DNA of 64,000 nt from Chara braunii (lineage: Eukaryota > Streptophyta > Charophyceae > Charales > Characeae), in contig BFEA01000071.1 in NCBI GenBank assembly GCA_003427395.1, positions 1,009,529 through 1,073,528 on the forward strand, in the 5' to 3' direction. The notes under the pieces were generated by a model. It searched no databases and was not told the origin of the DNA. It worked only from the letters and a program-made list of their open reading frames with translations. Each line of letters opens with the position of its first letter. Position 1 is the stretch's first letter. Shown here piece after piece: positions 10,058 to 21,060 of the stretch. The position numbers and the translations under genes are program-made.

Positions 10058-12160
10058 ATGGACAATTTGTCTCAGGGGGGAAATGACGTTCAGAAAATCA
10101 CGAATATTATGAAAGGTTGGTACATAGACCATGTCTCGCAGGATGTGTCAGAATTCGTGGAGACAACGATCAATGACGATGGAGACTGTATAGAAATCAG
10201 ACCAAATGAAACTTTTCACAAAGCACAAAATGAGTTTCTCAAACAAATGATAGTTTCGATTGTTTTTCAAGGCGAAACCAAGAATTGGCCGAACGAGAAA
10301 AAAATTGATTTGGTACGCTATCTGGAAGAATTGGTATTGACAGAAGAAGGACTTCCTTCTGAGAAAGGCACGACACATATGGAGGGCAAGGGACATATGG
10401 CATATATCGCAAAGAACATGAAGGTGGTAGAATGGTTGTTGAACACCAAGAAGGAGATGAAGTTTAAGGAAGGTAAGAAATAAAATTTTGTTTTTTTCTG
10501 TCAGTGGCTTCCTCGCACAGAGTGGCAAAAGAAGCGGGATGAAGACAAGAAGAATAACTACTGGGTTATGGCCATGAGGTTCCCTATTGCCGCTTCAGTC
10601 TACGTTCGAACGAGACTAGAAGTAGCAATGGGGAAAATTGTGAATGAATTCCCTCCGGTAGGAGATCCGAAAGATCCAAAACTAGGCAATCTAAAGTACC
10701 AACTCCATCCGAGTGCCGAGGAGCGTTTCAGACCCTGACTGAAAGTCTGGGATGGATCTGAGTATCTAACCGCGGATCTAGTGAATTCGAACACCCCATG
10801 GTGCACAAACTGCAGCAGGTATGGCCATAAACAAGACGACTGTCCCTTTTGCGACTACTGCTACAGGTACGGCCACACCAACGAGGAGTGCAAATATGAC
10901 CAGGGAAATCACACGAAGAAAAACTTCTCCTTCGGGCACCAAGCAACTCACCCTCGCCTATACCCCCACGATACCTCCTCATCATGGAGGGGTGAATGAG
11001 AGTACCAGTCAAACTCCTATCACACCAACCAGCAACAGGTACCAAGCAGGAAGAATCCCCACTGGAATCAAGGAAACGGGATCCCAATGGGGACGTCGCA
11101 GCCCCTCTCCGGTTGGGGAAATGTACCTACAGGGGGAAACCCTGGTTCGAAACTTCCGGCAGGCAATTGGTACAAATGGCGCCCAACTCAGCCTGCCCAG
11201 CACGGTAACCCAACAGGACTGGTTTCAGGGCAAGGGGGTATGCATTCACCGAGGGGCAGAGGGAACTCAGCAACACCAACCGTCGAAACTCACCCACCAG
11301 TGCCTCAGGGTGTCAAGGGCCTCCTTGCAATTACTGCAGCAGGGGAAGATGGGTTGCAAGCCCCAGATGCAGCAGGGCCCTCATCTATGGGCACTGCACA
11401 AGGGAGCTTGACAACCCCAGACTCCAGGAACATCGAGAACAACGTTGGCATACCACAGCCAAAGCCAAAGCCACAGAAAAAGCCAAGAACAGTGGATGAG
11501 ACGATGGGCACGGTGGCACAGGAAGTGCAACAACCACAACCCCCACAGTTGGTGGGCCCTGTTCATCCAACGACTAAACAGGACACCCCATATGTTTTGG
11601 CCCCACTCATCCTAAAGCAGAGCAACCAAACCACTTTGCTGTTTTTGCAACAAAACGACAACAATGAACTGTTTCTCCCATCTCTCACAACCAAAGATTT
11701 CCCGCACCCGAATGAATTTATGAAATCAACGAGGAAACTGTTGGACAAAAAATATTTTGTGAGGCCTATTCCGACAATGCCCAATACCACGGTATACAGG
11801 ACAGGTCAATCTGGCAAAACCCACCCCATTCTCAGTCTGTGCCTGGAAGCGGCCCAGGCCCCAGGCACAGATCCTCAGATCGTGGACAAGGGCTTTTTCT
11901 TGGCACCGATATCTTGGTTCAAAAGAAGTAACACAAAGGAACGGTTCTACCCCTCACTGGGGGATGGCATATTGGGGGATGTCATCGCGGAACTGGATGT
12001 CTTCATCCCAAAAAAAAGATTGGTGTTCTCCAAATATATTTTGGAGTCCACAAAACTCCTATGGGATGTATCAAGCCTAGTCCAGCAGCAAGAAGAAAAC
12101 GCTGCGCAACATGAGCCTATCCAAGGTGGGCTGCAGTCTGCTGCAGCAAATGAACGGTAA
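10058..12160 (+). pseudogene. LINE L2 ORF1: gag-like RNA-binding protein with two zinc knuckles
   Basis: One frame of 701 codons runs from the ATG at 10058 to 12160, interrupted by TAA at 10481, TGA at 10736 and TGA at 10997. The middle carries two CX2CX4HX4C knuckles in tandem, CTNCSRYGHKQDDC (about 10802) and CDYCYRYGHTNEEC (about 10850). A long Gln/Pro/Gly-rich linker and a more ordered C-terminal part (about 11570-12160) follow. ORF1 proteins of this kind coat LINE RNA and act as chaperones. The TGA at 10736 follows RP and precedes LKVWDG, consistent with a former tryptophan. Splicing does not rescue the first stop. ORF1 overlaps ORF2 by 50 bases in a different frame, as in many two-ORF LINEs. 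Confidence 0.85.
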
Positions 12161-15100
12161 GCTATCTGTGGCATCTTGGAATGTAAGAGGATTGATGGAT
12201 AACAATGGGAAACATAAAAGGGCAAGAGTGAAAAATTGGATTCACTCATGCCGTATCTCGATCATGTTACTACAGGAGACAAAATTATGTGAAAAGAAAT
12301 TGACTCTCATGCCGAATTGGTGGAGTGACCCACAAATCTAGGCGCCTGCCCAGGGAACAAGAGGTGGAACGAGAATTTTGATTCACAAGAAAATCGTAGA
12401 TTACATAAAGGACCCTGGAATAGGCCCCGAAGGGCACTGGTGCTGGGCAAAACTGGAAATCAACGGCAAGTCATGGACCTTTTTCTTAGTGTACGTCCCT
12501 GAAGATCACTCGAGAAAAGCTTAGTTTCTGCGCTCCATTAACCAACACATTCCCGAATCAGAATTCATTATTATGGGAGGGGATTGGAACACAGTCCCCA
12601 ACCCGGAGGTCGACTCTACCACACCGCTATCCCACCCTGGGGAATCTGCAACACTCAATGAATTTATGATAGACCAAAGCCTTTTCGACCCATTTAGGAT
12701 ACTTCACCCAGAGGAGTTATCTTACACATGGGCTTCTTCGTTGATCGAAGAAAACAGACCTCTTACTATGAGGAGGTTGGACTTCTTCCTCATCAATGAG
12801 CCCGCACTTCAACTAGTCAACAAGGCCAAAATCGTTATGGATCCCTTGTCTGACCACATGCCGGTTACAATTTCCATGAACTTAGGCCTCCATATTACGA
12901 AAGGCAAGGGTCTCTTCAGACTACGCCAACACGTTTTAGAGGACCCGGGCGTTATCGATTGGATTTGGAAGACATGGGAAGAATGGAGAAGTAACACAGG
13001 CCTGTTTCCGAACGATGGGACATGGCTAGATAAGGGTTTAATGCTCATATCAAACCAATTGAACCTCATATCTCGGGTGAAAGCTGTCAATCGCAGATAC
13101 AAAGAAATCCAACTGAAAAGGAAAATTGAACATCTGGAAAAGAAAAAAACTGATTCCTTTTTCGCCCAGGTTGTCACACATAAGAGAAAAGCAAGACTCA
13201 TACAGGAATGGCAAAATCTCCAGATTCAATATCATAGTCTGTGGGAGCAACACAGGCTTATTGACAGGATGCTACATACCGATAAACTGGACGCTAAAAC
13301 CTCATCGACATTCACCTCCTCCAAGGCTAGTAATATGATTGCCACCCTTAAACACCCTGATGACCCGTCCCTACCTCCTGCGAAAGACTCAAATAACATT
13401 GGTGAATATGTGAAAATCTTCTACCAACAGCTTCTCATCTCGGAAAAACCTCCCAACTCTCCTATTATCCCACCCCATTTGGAAAATTTCTTGTGGAGCT
13501 CCACCAACAAAATCCTTTCTGACCAACAGGCCTCTGTACTAGAAGCACCAATTACCCTATCCGAACTTACTATAGCACTTAATAGTATGGCTAAAGGCAA
13601 ATGCCCGGGCCCGAACGGACTACCGGTAGAATTCTATCTCCGCTTCTGGTCTCTCCTCGCCCCCGACATTCTCAGAGTCTTTAATCAAATACTGACAGCT
13701 AACCCTCTCGGCCCGAGTACCGCAGAAGGGATTATTACCCTACTTTACAAAAAGGGAGACAAGACAGACGTCCGTAACTACAGACCTATCTCACTACTGA
13801 ATGTCCATGGCAAAATTCTTGCTAAAACCCTGACACTCCGCATCAAACCCCTGTTAACCAAATTGGTACAACCGGACCAATCAGGCTTTGTACCAGGAAG
13901 ACAGGTATTGGATAACGTTATGACCATATCACAGTCTATTGACTGGATTAGCCAACATAACCTCAACAAAGTTGTCATTCTAATAGACTTCCAGAAAGCC
14001 TACAATAGAGTCAACTGGGATTTCATACAGGCGGCGTTAGAAAGGGTAGGGATAGGCCCCAAGTTCAGGGCCCTTGTCAAAGCATTATACGGAGCATCGA
14101 GAAGCAGGGTCCTGGTAAACGGCTTCCCCTCCTCCCCTTTCAAGGTTACTAGATCTTTGTGACAGGGTTGTCCCCTGGCCCCATATCTCTTCGTGATACA
14201 ACTGGAAATCTTTCTAAATATGGTGAGGCATCACCCGGACTATGAGGGACTACAGATCTCCCCGTCTCTCTCCATTAAAGTCTCTGCACTAGCAGACGAC
14301 TTCTCTGCAATTTCGAAAAACTCCGTCTCATCATTAGCGGCCTTGGAACAGTGCCTCTCCACATACGAACTGGCCTCTGAAATGAGGGTCAGTTGGCAAA
14401 AGTCTGCGGCCCTCACCGCCAACGAAGAGCCACTGACTCTTGATCTGGGCATAACTGTCAAACCCAGTGCGGCAGTAGAAAGGTACCTGGGAATCCAGGT
14501 CTCGTTCGGAGACTCCAACGCCGTACAAAATTCGATAATAGAGAACAAAATCAGGGATGCGTGCGCCAACTGGTCCAAAACCAAGTTCCTGTCGCTTTTC
14601 GGTAGAGCAATGGTAATAAATACATTTATTTCCTCTAAAATTTGGTATATTCTATCCATATACACACTATCACCTAACACAGGTATTAACATTAGAAGAT
14701 TCTTGTCTAGATTTCTGTGGAAGGGCGACTCTGAGGCCCAAACAGTTCTTTCAAAGGTCAGCTGGACAAAAGTAACTGAAAAAAGAAAAGCGGGAGGGTT
14801 AGGGATATTAGACCCCCAGTCACAGAACACAGCGCTGCTGGCCAAATGGCCGGTTAGAGCACTGACAGTTAAGGAAAAGCAACCATGGATCCTGTTGGTC
14901 CAACACTCTCTAGCAGATCGATGGCAGCTGTCAGACCCTGAAGCAGTATGGCAAGCCCTACTAATGAGGCCCTTCACAGACTGCCCCTCCACTAAGACAT
15001 GGGAAGGGATTCTCAAGGCCTGGGGGAGAATCCTCCCCCAAAGTCTAGAAGAACCCTCTTCTCTACAAGAGATACTTAACCCCTGCCTCTTCGAAAATAT

Positions 15101-16332
15101 TATGATTACTGACAGCTCTGGTTCTACTTTCTCAGTGGCAAAAGGCTCTGGGAATTTCGGCAGGAAGTGGATGCAGCGAGGGATCTGGTTGGTTCGCCAT
15201 ATTTGGGACACAAGCAGGAAAGAATGGCGAAACGGTTCGCAACTCAGACCAAAATTAGTCGGACTTCACCAGGTCGATACGCACCTGGCAGCACTGATCG
15301 CGGCGATTCCAGCGAAGTGACTCTCAGTCATGAAGCAGCCCCCAACAAGCTATAAGGAGCAGCAATGGTTCAAGGAGTCAATCAACGGAGAACGCTTTTA
15401 CAAAGTGGATAAAGTCAATCCAGATGGATCTGTGGAGGCCTCAGAATGGATCCAAACGAGGCTAGATCTTCAGCAAAACAATGCTGCGACACCTCTCTGC
15501 TCGGATGGTATGCAAGAGATTATAGTTCAACAAGATCCATATGGAGTTTTACAGGATCTCCACTCTTTTTAATAATTACCAGGAATGGAAAATAGACACT
15601 AACAAAGTAGGCTGAAAAATTTCAGCCCCAGGTAAAGAAGTCAATAAGGTACCTATCAGTGACTACACGGTCAAAACAGGTTACGACATCCAATCCCAGA
15701 CGTGCTCTGTTCAGGCGGGTTTAACCATTAACTGGCAACACAGAGCAATGTCTCTGGGTTTTAATCCAATCCCTTCCTCATGGGTGTTTTTCTTTGTTTA
15801 GTTGCTTATGACTTTATTGGAAACGAAAGTAGGGGGACTCCAATGGTTACATCTTCACTCCTGTGTTCCCACTGCTCTGTGGTGTTCGCAGAAGGGTATA
15901 GATATCCCAACTACATGCGAGGCCTGCCCACACCCATCACTAGAAGACTGGATACACCTCTGGTGGGAATGCATCATTGCAAAGGGCTTCTGGGAACTCC
16001 TTAATTCTTCATGGGAAGAGGCATACTCTACGAAGGATTTCTGGAATCAGGATTTTGTAATTACAAGCAGGTCTTTTGTCCCCTTCATAAATCACCAGGC
16101 AGACACAGTGGCACAGATTTTCAGAAGAAGAGTCTTCTGGGCATTATGGATAGCAAGACGAGATAGAAGATTTCTCAACTCTAAGGCCTCGGTTAATTAT
16201 CTGCTAGCCAGTTTTAGAGCGGCTCTAAGAATGGAGATTACAACGGACTGGTTTAAAACTAAACGTTCGATCGTATCCTTGGAGATAGCCAAGGAAACCT
16301 TCGAACGGAAATGGTCCAGACCGTTCAAATGA
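12111..16332 (+). pseudogene. LINE L2 ORF2: endonuclease, reverse transcriptase, zinc-binding domain
   Basis: The N-terminus is an AP-type endonuclease: SVASWNVRGL, then LLQETK, later MGGDWNTVPNPEVDS (about 12573), RRLDFFLIN and SDHMPV. The reverse transcriptase follows: MAKGKCPGPNGLPVE (about 13590), LLYKKGDK, motif A VILIDFQKAYNRVNW, motif B QGCPLAP and motif C SALADDF (14283-14303). The C-terminus has a zinc-binding motif, CEACPHPSLEDWIHLWWEC (about 15915), with all four ligands. Stops in the main frame are TAG 12339, TAG 12522, TGA 14160 (where L1 has AGG, so probably CGA to TGA in motif B) and TGA 15318. The frame shifts near 15550 and then has TGA 15613 and TAG 15799 before the natural end at 16330. 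The ATG at 12111 is the first in frame before the endonuclease, but an exact start cannot be proved. Confidence 0.92.
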
Positions 16333-16631
16333 GCCGGGATATCTGCAAACAGTAAGTTATTTTATGCAGAAGCTTTATGGGGCCACCCTTCCAGTCCCAG
16401 CTCTTCATCTCTCACAGCCGACAACTCATAGCTGAGAGGGAATGAGAGGGGACTCTGAGGCTCCTAGTGATTCGTTTTTAGAAACATGCCGGTATTGAAT
16501 TCCTTTTACCCTACAAGGACATCATAGTTAGAGCTGACGAAATAAAGAATTTTGTTGTGTCTAGCTTTAGCCAGTTTGCTGGGCTTCAAGGCTTTTGAGG
16601 AATTCTATTCTGCTTGAGAATGAGTGATCGA

Positions 16632-16702
16632 GGGACGCTGGACCCGGTTTCCAGCAGGTTCTTTGCTAATCCGGGTAGAATTGTGAGGTCCCCGGCCTCG
16701 AT
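16632..16702 (+). repeat. LINE L2 3' tail modules
   Basis: The GGGACGCTGGACCCGGTTT module is followed after about 18 bases by a module with GTGAGGTCCCCGGCCTCGAT. The first is shared with L3, L4, L5 and the 43.4-kb copy, the second with L1 and L4. They probably mark the 3' end recognised by the LINE's own reverse transcriptase. Confidence 0.8.
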
Positions 16703-16754
16703 TATTTTGTGTTGAAATATAAAGTGAGAAAAAAAAAAAGAAAAAAAAAAGAGA

Positions 16755-16777
16755 GAGAATGCCTTGAAAAGAAGGGG
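16755..16777 (+). repeat. 3' copy of the LINE L2 flanking direct repeat (candidate TSD)
   Basis: It is identical over 23 bases to 8845-8867 and directly abuts the A-rich tail of L2. Confidence 0.7.
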
Positions 16778-17600
16778 TTGACAAAGCAATAGGGCGTCCT
16801 CCCACTACTCTCGACATGCCCAAATGACACAAATCATGGCCGTGTATCTTTCCATGTTCTAGCGGAAAATTGATTCTCATTTTGCACGGGGCCCATAGAT
16901 TGCTCCCCCCGCCTCTCACGCGGAGCGACGTGAGAAACAAAAAACATTATTCTTCCAAAAAAAAAAACAAAAAAAAACAAAGGCAAAATGTCATTTCAAC
17001 CTCTGAACTACTTGACATGTATCTACCCATGTTCTACAAGACTATTCATTCTCATTTTGCACATTCGGTGAGTCGTGGAGCGAGGCCCTAGATCTCAATA
17101 GCTCTTTTTTTGCCTTTTTTTTTAGTAAGCCCTGCCAACAAGGCAGGGCACTCCCTTCTCGTTTTTCAATACTTCATATAACTTCATAGCAGTAAACAGA
17201 TGAATGCTTCCCATATTTATCGGGAGATGCAGTTCAAACTGGAAAAAAAAACAAAAGCAGAAACGTCCCAGGCCCAAATCGTCCGCCCCTATTTTGAAAC
17301 GGGAAAAAACGCCACCCCTCAAAAGGGAAACTGTGGACGGCGCCTTATGCTGATTTTCGAACGACCTGGACAAGCTAACCTGCCCTATGACCGGTCTTAG
17401 GGACGACTGCGACCGGACCCTTTTTCTGCTTTCGGAAACCCCAAACGGACCCATCCTAGCGACGCTGTACTGCACAACATTACCCAAAGTGGAAAGGACA
17501 TGAAACGACGAAATACAAACCACACAAGGCGCAGCCTCCTGGCTGTGAACACCAGAGGCAGGTCCCTTTTCCCCAACTTGTGTCCATTTGTTGGGCAGAG
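16778..17600. other. Non-coding DNA with two copies of a dispersed 80-base repeat
   Basis: Copies of a short dispersed repeat, whose core is GATTCTCATTTTGCAC, lie at about 16843-16935 and 17010-17100; others occur at about 23325-23410 and 24065-24130. A-rich interruptions separate them. The rest shows no gene. Confidence 0.6.
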
Positions 17601-18270
17601 GACCTGTTGAAGTTCGCAGCGCAGGGAATGTTGGCAGCCCTTTGGGGATGCGTTGTTCGCAGCCCGTCAGGGTTGCGTTTTACACCCTTGATTTTATGCC
17701 CCTGAGTTCGCAGCCCATCGGGGTTGCGTTTTATGCCCTCGACGTTCAACATCAATTCAACTTTCAACATCGGTGGTCATTCGGGAGGGCGGGCTATTTT
17801 GAGGTGAGGGCTTAGCAAGGGGCAGGACATGTTTGCAGGCCATTAGGGTTGCGTTTTATGCCCTTGAGACCTTCAACGTCAATTCAACTTTCAATGGTAG
17901 TGGTCGTCCAGGAGGTTGGGCAATTTTGAGGTGAGGACTTAGCAAGGGGCAGGGCATGCGAAGGACCGGTAGCTACCCATAGGAGGCCGAGGAGGCCGCG
18001 GTCCAAAATAGAAAAGGCATGGGAGGCCGAGGAGGCTGCGGTCCTTGAGTTTTTAACATTTCGAAGTCAGAACGGTGTGTGTCCAGTTTTCTTGAAGAGA
18101 AGAGCACTTTGAATAGAAAATGTACGCATTGTATTCGAATACATATACCTTTCTGTTCAAATTTCAGAAAGGAAAAACTTTTGTATTCCAATAGAACATT
18201 ACCTTTTCTCTTTTTAAGGGGGAGTCAACGCTTGCCCTTGTGCTCTCCGCCACCGACATGCTGCATGCTG

Positions 18271-18410
<140 letters not shown>

Positions 18411-18825
18411 CCCTTGAGACATTCAATGTCAATTCAACTTTCAACTTCGGTGGTCGTTCGGGAGAGTGGGCAATCTCGAGGTGAGGGCTTAGCAAGGGAC
18501 AGGGCATGCGAAGGATTGGTAATTGCCCATAGGAGGTAGAGGAGGCCGCGGTCCTTGAGCTGGACAATTCAAAATCAAAATGACGTGGGAGGCCGAGGAG
18601 ACCGCGGTTCTTGAATTTTGAACATTTTGAAATTAATGTGTCCATTTTCTCGAATTGAAGAAGCTTTGAATAGGAAACGTACGTGTTCTATTCGAATACA
18701 ACGTGTACCCTTTCTATTCAAATTTCAAAAAGAAAAAACTTTTGTATTCCAATAGAACATTACTTTTTTCCTTTTTTGGGAGGGGTCATCGCTTGCCCTT
18801 GTGCTCCCCGCCAAGGACATGTTGC

Positions 18826-18830
<5 letters not shown>

Positions 18831-18882
<52 letters not shown>

Positions 18883-19080
18883 NNNNNNNNNNNNNNNNNN
18901 NNNNNNNNNNNNNNNNNNNNNNNNNNNNNNNNNNNNNNNNNNNNNNNNNNNNNNNNNNNNNNNNNNNNNNNNNNNNNNNNNNNNNNNNNNNNNNNNNNNN
19001 NNNNNNNNNNNNNNNNNNNNNNNCCCCCCCCCTCTCTCTCTCACACACACACACACTCACATACACACGTGCACACACGC
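18831..19080. repeat. (CT)n tract, 141-base assembly gap, then (CA)n
   Basis: CT repeats reach the gap at 18883-19023; beyond it the sequence resumes as CCCCCCCC, CT and CA repeats. The true tract length is unknown. Confidence 0.9.
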
Positions 19081-19600
19081 ACACATACATTCTCCTGTCT
19101 ATTGTAGGGAGTGGTACCTGCTGGAAACTAGGTCGAACATCCCATGAACATCGTGAATAAAGCACCAGTTGCAACCTCCCCCCCCCACACTCTTCGAGTT
19201 GTATATAGCGAACATGACAAAGCAATCACACAACATAATCACTACCTTACCCTTCCCCAACCACATCAACAAACAAACTACGGGTTGTGCGCCCGTGCCC
19301 TCACGATAAGTCAATGAAGGACCAGTTCGCAGCCCGTCAGGGTTGCGTTTTATGCCCTTGAAACCATCAACGTCAATTGAACTTTCAACATCAGTGGTCG
19401 TTCGGGAGGGTGGGCAATTTCAGGGTGAGGGTTTGGCAAGGGATGGGGCATGCGAAGGACCTGTAGTTGCGCGTAGGAGGTCGAGGAGGCTGCAGTCCTG
19501 AAGTTGGATATTTTAAAACCGAAACAGCGTGAAAAGCCAAGGAGGCCGCGGTCATTGAGTTTTGAACATTTCGAAATCGAAATGGTGCAGGTCCACTTTT

Positions 19601-19750
19601 CTTAAATATAAGAGCATTTCGAATAGGGCATGTGTGCGTTGTATTTGAATACAACGTGTGCCCTTTCTATTCTTAAATATAAGAGCATTTCGAATAGGGC
19701 ATGTGTGCGTTGTATTTGAATACAACGTGTGCCCTTTCTTAAATATAAGA
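19601..19750. repeat. Tandem copies of a 71-base hairpin unit
   Basis: Two copies, at 19601 and 19672, followed by the start of a third at 19738. Each holds an inverted repeat in which GGGCATGTGTGCGTTGTATT faces its near-complement across two bases. Confidence 0.8.
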
Positions 19751-19764
19751 ACTCTTAACTGCAT

Positions 19765-19995
19765 TTTTATAAAAATTGAGTTTTTTTTTTTTTTTCCCCG
19801 TTTTGCAATTCGTACTTGAGAGACCTGAAAAGGTCATTTGGCTTGTCCAACGAGGGTCATACTTTGGGATGAGTGGTAGTCTCATGGATGATCACTCATC
19901 CCCCAAAAGAGCCCTCAATGGACAGGCCAAACGACCTCAGGTCACTCAAGTAAAAATTGCAAAATGAAAAAAAACTCATTTTTTATGAAAACTTA
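19765..19995. mobile_element. MITE-like inverted-repeat insertion in an array unit
   Basis: About 95-base arms pair with some mismatches: TTTTGCAATTCGTACTTGAG on the left faces CTCAAGTAAAAATTGCAAAA on the right, continuing inward to GGGATGAGTG and CACTCATCCC. The insertion interrupts the unit between its TATTCGAATAC hairpin and its TTTTGTATCCCAATA segment, which are adjacent in the neighbouring unit. The termini are T- and A-rich, so the exact ends and any target duplication are unclear. Confidence 0.6.
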
Positions 19996-20092
19996 GTTTT
20001 TTGTATCCCAATAAAACATTACCTTCTCTTTTTTGTGGGAGGTCAGTGCCTTCCCTTGTGCTCCCTGCACTTGACATGCAGCATGTTGCAGG

Positions 20093-20168
<76 letters not shown>
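20093..20168. repeat. Compound (CT)n(CA)n microsatellite
   Basis: Twelve CT units are followed by about 25 CA units, at the standard position in its array unit. Confidence 0.95.
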
Positions 20169-20171
<3 letters not shown>

Positions 20172-20681
20172 CACACACATCCTCTTGTTTATTGGTGGGG
20201 AGCGACACCTACTGGAAATTGGGTCCAACATCCCATGAACATCGTGAATAAAGCACCAGTCAAGACTCCACACAAACACTCTTCGAGTCGAGTATAGCAA
20301 ATGTGACAAAATATATGCACAACATAATCACTACCTTACCCTTTCCCGACCACATCAACTAACAAACTACAGGTTGCGCACTCGTTCCCTCACGGTAAGT
20401 CAATCCTTCAACGTCAATTCAATCAACATTCAACGTCGGTGGTGCGGGAGGGTGGGCATTTTTGTTTGAGGGCTTAGCAAGGGGGCGGGGCACGTGAAGG
20501 ACAAAAAAATGAAGAGGCACGACACCAGGGCCTAGAGGTTGGAAAAGTCGAAACGCCACGGACCAGGCCTGCACCTTTCAGGCCTTGCCAGCCCACTCTC
20601 GCCTAGTGGGCGCCACCTTCCACTGGAGGTTTCTTTTGAATTTGGACTTCTTATACTGCGCTGGATTAAGAGATGAAGCAA

Positions 20682-20698
20682 CTCTCTCTCTTTCTCTC

Positions 20699-20793
<95 letters not shown>

Positions 20794-20819
20794 CGCACGG
20801 ACGTACGCATGCACACACA

Positions 20820-20881
<62 letters not shown>
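20682..20881. repeat. Interrupted (CT)n then (CT)n(CA)n
   Basis: A CT tract to 20790, a 28-base spacer with GTGCGCACGGACGTACGCAT, then CT to 20836 and CA to 20880. Confidence 0.95.
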
Positions 20882-20883
<2 letters not shown>

Positions 20884-21060
20884 GAGTTCTGTAGAGCGAA
20901 CATGACAATCGACATCAACAATCAAACTATGAGTTGCGTACCCGTGCCCTCACAGTAAGTCAATAAGTCAGGGCCAGGTTTTTCAACGTTGGCCGTACCG
21001 CTCCTCTGAAAGGTGTGAGAGGTTTGAAGGGGGAAGTGCATCATGACATTTTTCTTTTCC

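Larger units (their letters stand above)
8868..16754 (+). mobile_element. LINE L2: essentially full-length non-LTR retrotransposon
   Basis: A complete LINE layout on the plus strand: 5' region (8868-10057), ORF1 with two CCHC knuckles (10058-12160), ORF2 with endonuclease, reverse transcriptase and zinc-binding domains (12111-16332), a 3' untranslated region with tail modules (16632-16702), and an A-rich tail (16728-16750). A 23-base direct repeat flanks it, which fits target-primed reverse transcription. The copy is dead: ORF1 has three stops, and ORF2 has four stops in its main frame, one frameshift and two more stops beyond it. Several stops are explained by C-to-T or G-to-A changes (CGA or TGG to TGA, CAG to TAG), as expected of an old methylated insertion. 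Together with L1, L3, L4 and L5 it defines one family in this window. Confidence 0.9.

Noticed and set aside
10473-10504. Intron-like GTAAG...CTGTCAG at the first stop of LINE L2 ORF1
   Set aside because: It is only 32 bases, and removing it moves the downstream into a frame that stops within about 13 codons. The unspliced frame leads straight into the zinc knuckles.
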